This document shows positions 19,073-28,751 of a stretch of DNA of 42,479 nucleotides, piece by piece (the stretch's first letter is position 1; each line of letters opens with the position of its first letter). Origin of the DNA: Candidatus Aminicenantota bacterium (GTDB lineage: Bacteria; Acidobacteriota; Aminicenantia; Aminicenantales; Aminicenantaceae). The stretch spans positions 1-42,479 of the forward strand of contig JAGGYH010000086.1 of NCBI GenBank assembly GCA_021162615.1, given 5' to 3'. Made by a program: the position numbers and the translations under genes. The notes below the pieces were generated by a model, which saw nothing but the letters and a program-made list of their open reading frames with translations, was not told the origin of the DNA and searched no databases.

Positions 19073-19436
19073 TCTTTCCCTCCTTTTTCTTTCTTTTTAG
19101 CTGCCTCCAGCCAAACCTTATTAGGGGATAGATGAGAGGCCAATATTTTGAGCCGGGCCTGATTACCTTGGTGGTCATAAACCAGGCTGCTTCTGACAGG
19201 CCTACGGCCGTTTTTTTTGTCGCTTCAAGAACGTCCTGCAGGTCATCGGCTTGAGAATTTATTTTAAGAGTGGTGTCATTCAAGTTTTTTGCGAGCGAGC
19301 GGATCTCCAGTATGGTCAAAGTGGTTTCCTTGGCTGTTTTCCTCAGCTGCATGATGAAAATGACAAAAAAGGTTACAGCCACAACTGCAGAGAAAGTTAA
19401 GACTAAAAACAGAAACTGGTTTAAGGTCAGCGACAT
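19062..19436 (-). CDS. Small single-TM coiled-coil protein (DUF948-like)
   Basis: MSLTLNQFLFLVLTFSAVVAVTFFVIFIMQLRKTAKETTLTI; start placed at 19436 because the -35 box covers the longer ORF's start. Overlaps the YtxH gene. Confidence 0.65.
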   Translation of the reverse strand: MSLTLNQFLFLVLTFSAVVAVTFFVIFIMQLRKTAKETTLTILEIRSLAKNLNDTTLKINSQADDLQDVLEATKKTAVGLSEAAWFMTTKVIRPGSKYWPLIYPLIRFGWRQLKRKKKEGKNGR

Positions 19437-19443
19437 TTTCTTA

Positions 19444-19472
19444 AAGATAAAATAAAATGACTTCTTTGTCAA
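19444..19472 (-). promoter_or_regulatory. Promoter for the DUF948-like/YtxH pair
   Basis: Minus-strand TTGACA-N17-TATCTT; predicted +1 within 1-2 nt of the ATG at 19436. Confidence 0.7.
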
Positions 19473-19659
19473 TCAAACCAGGATTAAATCTGTTCTCTTA
19501 GAAGGCTAATTGTTCAATTTCGCCAGGTCCACACATGAATTTCATGATGTTTAAGGTTGGTATGGCTTTGGCTTTGGTTTTGTCCGGACAAAATAATAAT
19601 GGGTAAGATATGATAGAAAAATATAGAAAGAGAGGTTATAATCTTGGATTAACGGAAAA

Positions 19660-20238
19660 ATGGATTACTACTTCGTCAAAGATTATAAGAAAAATTACAG
19701 ATTTTTTTTATCCCAGCCCGTTCATGAGATACAGGTAAATTTCACAAAACTCAGGAAGAGGTGGGAAGAAGCTAAAAAGAGACTCATGCTTCTTCCCCAA
19801 AAGATATTAAGCCAGGAACAAGCTTTTGAAAGAGCTGTGAAATTAAAAGAATTCAGGATCAAAATACACTATGCAGGGAGTAAAAAAAAGAGCAGAATAA
19901 AAAAAAAGTTCATATTTTTTCTTTTTAAACAGAGGTCAAAGCACATTTTACTTCTCATCATCGAGACTCTTCTTCTTCCCATCAGTGGTCTTATGGCCTT
20001 CCTTCCAGGCCCGAACATCTTTTTTTATGTTCTTTTTTTGATTATGTACACTCAATGGAAAGCCCTTAAAGGAATAAAGGTTCTCATCAACAAAGACCAC
20101 GAATTTATTGATTCCCCTTTACTTGAAGAGTGGGAGGCTGCTGTCGAATCAGGTGAGCCGGGACAGATGCAGGTTGTTATAAAAAAGATAGATAATGAAC
20201 TTTGCATAGATAAAATTCAAAAAATTCTATACAAATAG
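19660..20238 (+). CDS. Hypothetical membrane-associated protein with LPISGLMAFLPGPNIFFY hairpin
   Basis: Lys/Arg-rich N-terminus, hydrophobic hairpin, acidic C-terminus; TATAAT (19637-19642) upstream. Confidence 0.65.
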   Translation: MDYYFVKDYKKNYRFFLSQPVHEIQVNFTKLRKRWEEAKKRLMLLPQKILSQEQAFERAVKLKEFRIKIHYAGSKKKSRIKKKFIFFLFKQRSKHILLLIIETLLLPISGLMAFLPGPNIFFYVLFLIMYTQWKALKGIKVLINKDHEFIDSPLLEEWEAAVESGEPGQMQVVIKKIDNELCIDKIQKILYK

Positions 20239-20288
20239 AAGGAAAAACAGAGGAATTTCGGCTGTAAATATTCTTTGGGCCCTAATTC

Positions 20289-20317
20289 TTGACTTTTGAG
20301 GGGTATACTCCTAATAT
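20289..20317 (+). promoter_or_regulatory. Promoter for leuS
   Basis: TTGACT-N17-TAATAT, predicted leader about 105 nt. Confidence 0.7.
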
Positions 20318-20336
20318 TTATGATTGTATTTCTAGT

Positions 20337-20396
20337 CTGGAGCTTGAGAGCGAACGCTCCAGTATCTCTTCATCAGCAAGCCTGAAAAGGTCAGGC
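20337..20396 (+). promoter_or_regulatory. Two consecutive hairpins in the leuS 5' leader
   Basis: CTGGAGC(20337-20343)/GCTCCAG(20356-20362) and GCCTGA(20380-20385)/TCAGGC(20391-20396). Confidence 0.45.
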
Positions 20397-20428
20397 CAAT
20401 AGAGACGGATGGACATAGGATAGAGGAC

Positions 20429-22912
20429 ATGAGTGAAAAATACGACTTTAGAAAAATTGAAAAGAAATGGCAGGATATATGGGAAAAGGAAAAGAGTTTT
20501 AAAGCAGCAGAGGATGCGGAGAAGCCGAAATATTACACACTGGAGATGTATCCCTACCCGTCCGGACGCATCCATATGGGACATGTAAGGAATTTTTCTA
20601 TTTTAGATGTCATTTCCCGTTACAAGATCATGAACGGATACAATGTGCTTCATCCTATCGGTTGGGACGCTTTTGGAATGCCGGCGGAAAATGCGGCTAT
20701 AAAAGAGGGCATTCACCCAAGAGAATGGACCCTGGGTAACATAGCTCATATGAAGAGCCAGCTGAAGAGGCTGGGATTCAGCTATGATTGGTCTAGAGAA
20801 ATCAATACCTGTCTTCCCGAATATTATAAATGGAACCAGTGGATTTTCCTGAAAATGTTTGAGAGAGGTTTGGCTTTTCGCAAGAAGAGTTCTGTTAACT
20901 GGTGCCCTGAGTGCCAGACAGTCCTGGCGAATGAACAGGTGATCAGCGGGAAATGCTGGAGATGTGATGCGCAGGTTGAACAGAAACACATGGAACAATG
21001 GTTTTTAAGGATCACAAAATATGCTGATGAACTTCTTACAGGACATAAACAACTCAGCAAATGGCCCCAAAATGCGGTCACTATGCAGAGAAATTGGATC
21101 GGAAAAAGCAAAGGAGCTCAGTTGTTTTTTAAAGTATCTGGTTCTGATATCTCCATTGAGACATTTACAACCAGGATCGATACAGTCTACGGGGCTACTT
21201 TTTTGGTGCTTTCTCTTGAACATCCGTTATGTTCGGAATTAATAAAGGGCTCGGAAAATGAAGGTGACAAACGCCGATGGATCGAGAAACAAAGAAACCG
21301 GCAGCGTCTTGGTGAAGAGGTTTTGGATGATGAGAAAGAAGGGATCTTTTCCGGGAAAACAGCTGTCAATCCCTTTACAAATGAACCTATCCAGATTTGG
21401 ATAGCCAATTACGTGTTGATGGAATACGGGACCGGAGCCATCATGGCGGTCCCGGCCCATGATGAGAGAGATTTTCAGTTTGCGGAGAAATATTCCCTTC
21501 CTGTAAAGGAGGTCATTGTGCCGGCGGAAGGGGCTCAGCACTGTGACACAAACGGTGTTTTTACTGAGTACGGAAAATTGGTGAATTCAGGAAATTATGA
21601 TGGAATGACCTCGCAGCAGGCAATTTCCGAGATGATAAAGTACTTACAAAATAAAGGGCTGGGAAAAGAGATGGTGTTGTACAGGCTCAGGGATTGGGGG
21701 ATTTCCCGCCAGCGTTATTGGGGGACACCTATTCCCATAATTTACTGTAAAAAATGCGGTATAACGAAGGTCCCGTATAAAGACCTGCCTGTGACTTTGC
21801 CTTCTGAAGTTGAATTTAAAGGAGAAGAAGGCTCACCGTTAGAGAGATCTGATGAATTTGTTAAGACAAAGTGTCCTCTATGTAATGGAGAGGCACGACG
21901 TGAAACAGATACCATGGACACCTTTTTTGACTCTTCCTGGTATTATTTTCGATATTGTTCGCCCAGCGAAGAAAATTTTCCTTTTAAGCCTGAGAAGGCG
22001 AAATACTGGCTTCCTGTGGACCTGTATGTAGGAGGGGTCGAACACGCGATCCTTCATCTCATTTATGCCCGGTTTTTTTGTAAGGTTTTGCGGGACTTCG
22101 GGCTGACGGATATTGATGAGCCCTTTCCTCACTATCTTGCACAGGGAATGGTGACCAAGGATGGATCCGCCATGTCAAAGTCAAGAGGGAATGTGGTTGA
22201 TCCGGACGACATGGTCAATAAATATGGTGCTGACACAGTAAGGCTTTTCATTTTGTTTGCAGCCCCTCCGGAGAAGGAATTTGCATGGGATGACAAAGGA
22301 ATTGAAGGGTGTTACAGATTTCTGAACCGAGTTTGGATTTTCTTTCAGGAGAATCTGGAAATATTTGAAAAACACGAAACAGCACAGATTGACGGGCATG
22401 GGTTTTCTGAAGAAAAAGGCAATGTTGAAACAAAGATGCACCAGACTATCAAGAAAGTAACAGGAGATATCGGAGATAGGTATCATCTAAACACAGCCAT
22501 AAGTTCCATAATGGAATTTTTTAATGAAGTAAAAAAGGCGGCTCCTCAATTAAAATCAAGTCTTTCCGGTCGAAAAATACTGAAGCAAAGTATGGAAGCA
22601 CTGCTAAAACTCCTTTCTCCTTTTGCCCCTCATATTTCTGAAGAATTGTGGGAGTCAACAGGTCATGACTCCCGTCTGGTCTTGTCTTCATGGCCTGGGT
22701 ATGAGCCTGATTTGATCAGGGAAGATATAGTGACAATTGTTGTTCAGGTGAATGGAAAGCTGAGGGGTAAATTTGAATCAGAGAGGAACACTCCGGAAGA
22801 AGATGTAAAGTCCCACGCATTGTCTCTGGAGCATGTGAAAAAGTATATGAGAAATCAGGAGCCAAAGAAAATCATATATATAAAGAACAAACTGGTGAAT
22901 ATCGTCATATAA
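20429..22912 (+). CDS. leuS: Leucyl-tRNA synthetase
   Basis: MYPYPSGRIHMGHVRNF (HIGH), KMSKS-type AMSKSRGNVVDPD, editing-domain GTGAIMAVPAHDERDF. Confidence 0.98.
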   Translation: MSEKYDFRKIEKKWQDIWEKEKSFKAAEDAEKPKYYTLEMYPYPSGRIHMGHVRNFSILDVISRYKIMNGYNVLHPIGWDAFGMPAENAAIKEGIHPREWTLGNIAHMKSQLKRLGFSYDWSREINTCLPEYYKWNQWIFLKMFERGLAFRKKSSVNWCPECQTVLANEQVISGKCWRCDAQVEQKHMEQWFLRITKYADELLTGHKQLSKWPQNAVTMQRNWIGKSKGAQLFFKVSGSDISIETFTTRIDTVYGATFLVLSLEHPLCSELIKGSENEGDKRRWIEKQRNRQRLGEEVLDDEKEGIFSGKTAVNPFTNEPIQIWIANYVLMEYGTGAIMAVPAHDERDFQFAEKYSLPVKEVIVPAEGAQHCDTNGVFTEYGKLVNSGNYDGMTSQQAISEMIKYLQNKGLGKEMVLYRLRDWGISRQRYWGTPIPIIYCKKCGITKVPYKDLPVTLPSEVEFKGEEGSPLERSDEFVKTKCPLCNGEARRETDTMDTFFDSSWYYFRYCSPSEENFPFKPEKAKYWLPVDLYVGGVEHAILHLIYARFFCKVLRDFGLTDIDEPFPHYLAQGMVTKDGSAMSKSRGNVVDPDDMVNKYGADTVRLFILFAAPPEKEFAWDDKGIEGCYRFLNRVWIFFQENLEIFEKHETAQIDGHGFSEEKGNVETKMHQTIKKVTGDIGDRYHLNTAISSIMEFFNEVKKAAPQLKSSLSGRKILKQSMEALLKLLSPFAPHISEELWESTGHDSRLVLSSWPGYEPDLIREDIVTIVVQVNGKLRGKFESERNTPEEDVKSHALSLEHVKKYMRNQEPKKIIYIKNKLVNIVI

Positions 22913-22924
22913 GGGGATAAGAGC

Positions 22925-23434
22925 ATGAGAAAATATGGTGTCCTTTTATTACTGTGTTCTTTCCTGTACAGCTGCGGGTATCATCTGCGCGGCACAGGAA
23001 GCACTCTTCCCCCTCATATCAAAAAGATACAGGTGCCTATGTTTACAAATGCCACCTCCCGCTTTGAGCTTGATGTGAAGCTCACACAGAGTGTTATAGA
23101 TGAGCTTGTGACCAGGGGAAAAGTTGAGATCACAGATAATATGGAATCAGCAGATGCAGTGCTTATAGGCGAGATCACTTCTTTCAGGGTCGATCCCATA
23201 GGCTTTTCAGGAACCGGGACAGCAGACAGATATTCCATCACTATTGCAGCCAAGATCACATTAAGGGATTTGGTAGAGAACCGGGTATTTTTTTCAAATC
23301 CGAATTTCATTTACAAAAAAGAGTATGAAGTAGAAGAAGGCGTGGATTTCGAAACCGTGGAATCAGAGGCCATAGAAGAGATCTCAGGGATGTTTGCAAG
23401 GAGCCTTGTCATCATGATACTGGAGGGCTTTTAG
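22925..23434 (+). CDS. lptE: LPS-assembly lipoprotein LptE-like
   Basis: Lipoprotein signal SCGYHLRGTGSTLPPHIKKIQVPMFTN, characteristic of LptE. Confidence 0.85.
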   Translation: MRKYGVLLLLCSFLYSCGYHLRGTGSTLPPHIKKIQVPMFTNATSRFELDVKLTQSVIDELVTRGKVEITDNMESADAVLIGEITSFRVDPIGFSGTGTADRYSITIAAKITLRDLVENRVFFSNPNFIYKKEYEVEEGVDFETVESEAIEEISGMFARSLVIMILEGF

Positions 23435-23438
23435 AAAA

Positions 23439-24539
23439 GTGCGTGCTGTTTCAGAAGGAAATATATTCAATATAGATAAACTGGATAGGGCTTATTTCAT
23501 TTACGGGGAGGATGTTTATCCTGCACTGCAGTTCATCGAAGACATAAAGAGTGCCTCATCAGGTCGGGCCCAGGGGGAGGTGGTTGTAGAGAAATATATG
23601 CTGGGAACCGATAAATGGGCGGATATCATTGATTCAGCAAGGACAATGCCTCTGCTGTTGTCTTCGATCAGACTGATTGTGGTTGATGTTCCATCCCGCA
23701 AAAGACAGAATATACCCAGAGAAGAAGAGAATCTTTCTTCAAATGAAGAAGAGTTGTTAAGGGCCTATCTTTCTTCGCCGTCTGAAAAGACCGTATTGTT
23801 CATTCTATTCAATCAGAGAATCAAAGGCGGGTCTTCGCTCCTCAAATTTTTTAAGTCGCTGCCAAAGGATTACATCCGGATAAAAGAGCTTAATTCTTTG
23901 AAGGGGAAAGGGATTTCCACCTGGATCAGGGAGAGAGTCAGGAGCGAGGGAAAAGAGATTGACGGATACGCTTGCTCAAGACTGGTCGAGCTTGCAGGCA
24001 ATGACCTCAGAAGGTTAAGTAATGAAATCAGCAAGCTGGTAACATTTGCTGGGGAGAAGACGCATATCAGCTTGGAAGATGTTGAGCTGGTCTCAGGTTG
24101 GATCAAACCTTTGATTGAGTGGGAGATCATAAACAGCCTGGAAGAAGCTGATTATCAGAAGAGCCTTCTCACTCTTGATAAGCTTATAAGGAAAGAGAAT
24201 ATCCACCCGGTCATCATTATGGACAAAATCCATAGTTTTTTTAATGATATACTACTTGCAAAATTGCGGATACAAGAGGGAAATAAAGATAATATATCCA
24301 TTTTTAAAGAGATAAAACCCCATTTGCCGGAAAAATACAGGGGTTTGTACCAAAGAAAATTCAAACAGGTTTTTCGTTTTGCCGAACGTGTTTCCATTCA
24401 GGACTTAAGACATTATATAGAACAGCTCAAAGATATTGACATAAAAATAAAGTCAACGGGGCTTTCTTTTCATGAACTGATGGATGGATTCCTTTTTGAT
24501 TACTGCAAGAGAAGAGCGGGGAAAGAGAGATTATTTTGA
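23439..24539 (+). CDS. holA: DNA polymerase III subunit delta (GTG start)
   Basis: AYFIYGEDVYPALQFIEDI, LVELAGNDLRRLSNEISKLVTFAG; position after lptE and before rpsT is typical. Confidence 0.87.
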   Translation: MRAVSEGNIFNIDKLDRAYFIYGEDVYPALQFIEDIKSASSGRAQGEVVVEKYMLGTDKWADIIDSARTMPLLLSSIRLIVVDVPSRKRQNIPREEENLSSNEEELLRAYLSSPSEKTVLFILFNQRIKGGSSLLKFFKSLPKDYIRIKELNSLKGKGISTWIRERVRSEGKEIDGYACSRLVELAGNDLRRLSNEISKLVTFAGEKTHISLEDVELVSGWIKPLIEWEIINSLEEADYQKSLLTLDKLIRKENIHPVIIMDKIHSFFNDILLAKLRIQEGNKDNISIFKEIKPHLPEKYRGLYQRKFKQVFRFAERVSIQDLRHYIEQLKDIDIKIKSTGLSFHELMDGFLFDYCKRRAGKERLF

Positions 24540-24800
24540 TGATATGGACGCTACCTGTTGGTTAAGCCTTGATTTATAGCGGCTGGCCGTGTTTTTATGG
24601 ATAGCCCCTTTTTTTGCCGTCCTGTCTATCAGAGAAAAAGTTTCAGGCAGAAGATCGAGAGCTTCCTTTTTGTCTTTTTTTTCGATAGCAGCCCTTAGTT
24701 TTTTGATCTGTCTTCTGAGAATCGATTTGTTTCTCTTGTTCGCAGCGTGCCTACGGAGACTCTGTCTCCTGTGTTTCTCAGCTGATTTATGTTGGGCCAT
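24531..24800 (-). CDS. rpsT: 30S ribosomal protein S20
   Basis: MAQHKSAEKHRRQSLRRHAANKRNKS ... KKGAIHKNTASRYKSRLNQ. Confidence 0.96.
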   Translation of the reverse strand: MAQHKSAEKHRRQSLRRHAANKRNKSILRRQIKKLRAAIEKKDKKEALDLLPETFSLIDRTAKKGAIHKNTASRYKSRLNQQVASISSK

Positions 24801-24829
24801 TTGTTTCTCCTATAGAAAATAGGTGGTGT

Positions 24830-24858
24830 ATGATAGAATATTTGTAATAAAATGTCAA
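24830..24858 (-). promoter_or_regulatory. rpsT promoter
   Basis: Minus-strand TTGACA-N17-TATCAT, about 23-nt leader containing AGGAG. Confidence 0.8.
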
Positions 24859-24901
24859 CTCATAATAGAGGCGGCAGGAGCCGGATGCTCTCATATTAAG
24901 A

Positions 24902-26485
24902 ATGGATGATAAAAGCAACCGCAGATTATTGAGGTCAACGTTTGCTGTTTCTATCCCTACTTTATTGAGCCGTATCCTTGGGTACTTAAGGGATATAATC
25001 CAGGCCTTTTTTCTCGGGACAGGGACGGGCGCTGATGCGTTCACAATCGCATACATCATCCCGAATCTGCTGAGGCGGCTGACTGCAGAAGGAGCTATGA
25101 CCTCAGCATTTATCCCTGTTTTTTCCAAACTTAAAAAGGAAGAGAAAAGAGAAAAATTATGGAGATTTGCCAATGTGTTCTTTTTCGACTTGACTCTTGT
25201 CATGGCCGTCCTGGTTGTCCTGGGCATTGTTTTTTCACCTCTGCTGGTCAAGGTCATTGCCTTTGGATTCAAAGATATTCAGGGAAAGATGGCGCTTACC
25301 GTCTTTCTCACAAGAATTATGTTCCCCTATATTTTTTTGGTAAGCCTCGCTGCTCTGGCCATGGCGATTTTAAACTCATTTCATAAATTCTTCGTGCCGG
25401 CTTTAACGCCTGTTTTGTTCAATATTTGCATTATTACAGCTGCAGCCCTGTTTGCGGTCCGCAGCAAAGAACCGGCTGTTGTGTTTGCCGTAGGCGTGGT
25501 GGCGGGGGGAGCGGCACAGCTTGGATTCCAGATCCCTTTTTTATGGAAAAAGGGTATGCGGTTCAAACCCGCTCTTTCCTTCAAGCATCCGGCAGTCCGC
25601 AGGGTTGTCAAGTTGATGATTCCCGGAATATTCGGTGCGGGTATCTATCAGATAAATTTTGCTTTGAGCCGGATGATCGCCTCAACGCTTGAGGAAGGAA
25701 GCGTATCCTCTCTTTATTATTCATCAAGAGTTCAGGAATTCACTCTAGGGCTTTTTTCCATTGCTCTTTCCATAGCTCTTTTACCAACGTTTTCTGATCT
25801 GGTGGCTTCAAAAGATTATTCTGGAATGAAAAGAACCCTGTCTTTTTCCTTAAGGGCTGTAAATTTTGTAACGATTCCGGCAATGGTGGGGTTGTTTGTT
25901 TTGAGCCGGCCCATTATACATATTCTGTACCAGAGAGGGCATTTCAATGCCGAGTCTACAGCTATGACGGCTTCCTGTCTCCTGTTTTTCTCTTTCAGCC
26001 TTCCTTTTATATCGGGAGTAAAGATTATATCGCCTGCCTTTTACTCTTTAAAAGACACCAAGACCCCTGCCATCGTTGCTTTTTTTATTATGATCATTTA
26101 TATCTCTCTATCAGTTGTCCTGATGGGGCCCATGAGGGTAGGAGGGATTGCACTGGCGCTGTCCATAACAGCCTTTTTTAATTTTATAGCTCTCTTTTAT
26201 CTGCTGGAAAAAAAGATAGGGAAGGTAGAGAAAAAGAAAGTCACGATATCTGCTTTTAAGTGTGTATCAGCAGGCATAGTAATGGGATTTTCGGTGTGGG
26301 CTTTTTTTCATTCTTTTTCCTTTTATGATATGAATTTTTTAAACAAAGTGCTCTTTTTAGCAGGCACTATTTTCCTGGGAGCAGCGGTTTATTTGGTATT
26401 GAGTTTTGTATTCAATAACGAAGAGATGAAGGCTTTCAGATTGATTTTATCCAGGAAGAAGATAAAAAAAATCGAGGGGTCATAG
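24902..26485 (+). CDS. murJ: Lipid II flippase MurJ/MviN
   Basis: LSRILGYLRDIIQAFFLGTGTGADAFTIAYIIPNLLRRLTAEGAMTSAFIPVF. Confidence 0.95.
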   Translation: MDDKSNRRLLRSTFAVSIPTLLSRILGYLRDIIQAFFLGTGTGADAFTIAYIIPNLLRRLTAEGAMTSAFIPVFSKLKKEEKREKLWRFANVFFFDLTLVMAVLVVLGIVFSPLLVKVIAFGFKDIQGKMALTVFLTRIMFPYIFLVSLAALAMAILNSFHKFFVPALTPVLFNICIITAAALFAVRSKEPAVVFAVGVVAGGAAQLGFQIPFLWKKGMRFKPALSFKHPAVRRVVKLMIPGIFGAGIYQINFALSRMIASTLEEGSVSSLYYSSRVQEFTLGLFSIALSIALLPTFSDLVASKDYSGMKRTLSFSLRAVNFVTIPAMVGLFVLSRPIIHILYQRGHFNAESTAMTASCLLFFSFSLPFISGVKIISPAFYSLKDTKTPAIVAFFIMIIYISLSVVLMGPMRVGGIALALSITAFFNFIALFYLLEKKIGKVEKKKVTISAFKCVSAGIVMGFSVWAFFHSFSFYDMNFLNKVLFLAGTIFLGAAVYLVLSFVFNNEEMKAFRLILSRKKIKKIEGS

Positions 26486-26922
26486 TGAAAATCGTCTTGC
26501 AAAGAGTCAGAAAGGCTCAAGTCAGGGTAAGGGAAAAGATAACAGGAGAAATAGAAAAAGGACTCTGCCTTCTTGTCGGGATTGAAAAAGGCGACACAGA
26601 AAAAGATGCTCTTTATCTGGCAGAGAAGATATCGGGATTGAGAATATTCCCTGACAGTGAGGGGAAAATGAACCTGTCTCTCAGGGAAACAGGAGGAGAG
26701 ATTCTGGCCGTATCACAATTCACTCTTGCCGGTTCTGTGAGAAAGGGCAGAAGGCCCAGCTTTGACCGGGCTGAAAGGCCTGACAAGGCAGAGAAACTTT
26801 TTAATTATTTTGTGAATAAACTCCGGGAGAGAAGCATAAAAACGGAAACAGGAATTTTTGGGGCAGTGATGGACGTCTATCTGGTCAATGACGGACCGGT
26901 TACATTTATCATTTCGAGTTAG
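26485..26922 (+). CDS. dtd: D-aminoacyl-tRNA deacylase
   Basis: MKIVLQRVRKAQVRV, AVSQFTLAGSVRKGRRPSF, NDGPVTFII. Confidence 0.95.
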   Translation: MKIVLQRVRKAQVRVREKITGEIEKGLCLLVGIEKGDTEKDALYLAEKISGLRIFPDSEGKMNLSLRETGGEILAVSQFTLAGSVRKGRRPSFDRAERPDKAEKLFNYFVNKLRERSIKTETGIFGAVMDVYLVNDGPVTFIISS

Positions 26923-28136
26923 ACCAATTCCAGAAGATGGCCCATCTTTTCTTTTTTTGTCTTTAGGTACTTGACGTTGCTATCATTAGGTGGGATTTCA
27001 ATCGGGATTCTTTCCACTATTTCAAGTCCGTATCCTGAGAGGCCTACGAATTTTCTCGGGTTATTGGTGATGAGCTTCAGTTTGGTGATTCCGAGGGATA
27101 CCAGTATTTGAGCTCCGACCCCATAGTCTCTCTGGTCAGGTTTAAATCCGAGCTTGCGGTTAGCTTCCACTGTATCTTCTCCTTTTTCTTGAATGGCATA
27201 GGCTTTTATTTTATTGACAAGCCCTATGCCGCGGCCTTCATGATTCAGGATATAGAGAATCACCCCCTTTCCCTCTTTTTCAATCATTTTCATGGAAAGA
27301 TGAAGCTGTTCGCCGCAGTCGCACCGTTTGGAATGAAATGTATCTCCTGTGAGGCATTGGGAATGGGCCCGGACAAGGATGGGTTCACCTTTTTTTATTT
27401 CCCCTTTTATTAATATAACGTGATGTTCGTTATGAATGGTATCTTCAAATATCATAATCTTAAAATGGCCGTATTTTGTTGGGAGGTCAGCCTCTTCGAT
27501 TTTTTTCACGTGGATCTCATGCTGCATTCTGTATTTGATAAGTTCTGCAATGGTCAGTATCGGGATATCAAAAGTCTCACTGAATTTTTCCAGCTCCTCT
27601 CTCCGGGCCATTGTACCGTCTTCGTTCATTATTTCACAGATGACACCGGCGGGGGTCAATCCGGCCAGGCGTGCGATATCAACCGAAGCCTCTGTTTGTC
27701 CCGCTCTTTTCAGTACGCCTCCTTCCTGGGCCTGCAGCGGGAAAACGTGCCCGGGCCGAACAAGATCGGAAGGTTTGGCCCCTGGATCTACAGCCTTGAG
27801 AATAGTACGGGATCTGTCATAGGCAGAGATACCTGTGGTGATACCCTCTTTGGCATCGACTGAGACAGTAAATGCCGTCTTAAAGGGAGCGGTATTGGAT
27901 GTGACCATCTGGGGCAGATCAAGTTCTCTGAGTTTGTCCTTGGTGAGAGACAGGCAAATCAGGCCTCTTGCGTGTTTGGCCATGAAATTAATGATGTCCG
28001 GAGTGACTTTTTCAGCCGCACACGTCAGGTCTCCTTCGTTCTCTCTGTCTTCGTCATCAACAATGATGATGAGCTTTCCTTCTTTTATGGTTTTTATGGC
28101 TTTCTCTACAGAAGCAAGGGCTGGTTTTTTTTGCAT
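26919..28136 (-). CDS. ribBA: Bifunctional DHBP synthase / GTP cyclohydrolase II
   Basis: [65 protein letters not shown]. Confidence 0.95.
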   Translation of the reverse strand: MQKKPALASVEKAIKTIKEGKLIIIVDDEDRENEGDLTCAAEKVTPDIINFMAKHARGLICLSLTKDKLRELDLPQMVTSNTAPFKTAFTVSVDAKEGITTGISAYDRSRTILKAVDPGAKPSDLVRPGHVFPLQAQEGGVLKRAGQTEASVDIARLAGLTPAGVICEIMNEDGTMARREELEKFSETFDIPILTIAELIKYRMQHEIHVKKIEEADLPTKYGHFKIMIFEDTIHNEHHVILIKGEIKKGEPILVRAHSQCLTGDTFHSKRCDCGEQLHLSMKMIEKEGKGVILYILNHEGRGIGLVNKIKAYAIQEKGEDTVEANRKLGFKPDQRDYGVGAQILVSLGITKLKLITNNPRKFVGLSGYGLEIVERIPIEIPPNDSNVKYLKTKKEKMGHLLELV

Positions 28137-28160
28137 GTATGGGAGTCCTTATTCAGTGTT

Positions 28161-28751
28161 TTATTTGTTCTTAACTGAATAATTATACACATATTTACCG
28201 ATAATGTCACATTCGATATTGACTTCCCAGCCTGTTCTTAAATACGACAGGTTGGTATCCTTCAGGGTGATAGGGATGATTTCCACCTCTATATGGTTGT
28301 TTTTCACAGAAGATATGGTGAGGCTGACTCCATCTACGGCAACTGAACCTTTGGGTATGAAGTAGGGGCTTAATTCATGAGGGAATCTTATAGTGATTCT
28401 TTTTCCTTTCTGTCTTGTTTCGATTTTAATGACTTTCCCTTTTTCGTCAACGTGGCCGGTTACTAAATGACCGCTGAGAGGATCCGACAGGGTCAGGGGA
28501 GCCTCCAGGTTCAAAAGGTCATCTCTGCGCAAAGAGCCTAATGTGGTTTTTGTCAGGGTTTCCGGTGATAGATTAAAATAGAGCAAGCCTTTTTTCTTTT
28601 TGATGAGGCTTAGACAGACGCCGTTAACAGAGAGGCTGCCGCCGATTTTTATATCAGAGGCCAAAGTGGGAGCTTCTATGGCCATCTCCTGTTTCCCCAG
28701 GGTGTAAGCTTTGAATCGGCCTGTATGCCTTATGATTCCTGTAAACATCAT
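28161..28751 (-). CDS. ribE: Riboflavin synthase alpha chain
   Basis: [40 protein letters not shown]. Confidence 0.94.
   Translation of the reverse strand: MMFTGIIRHTGRFKAYTLGKQEMAIEAPTLASDIKIGGSLSVNGVCLSLIKKKKGLLYFNLSPETLTKTTLGSLRRDDLLNLEAPLTLSDPLSGHLVTGHVDEKGKVIKIETRQKGKRITIRFPHELSPYFIPKGSVAVDGVSLTISSVKNNHIEVEIIPITLKDTNLSYLRTGWEVNIECDIIGKYVYNYSVKNK

Noticed and set aside
20324-20428. T-box riboswitch ahead of leuS
   Set aside because: No T-box consensus (AGGGUGGNACCGCG), no terminator/antiterminator, no U-run; kept only as an unclassified structured leader.
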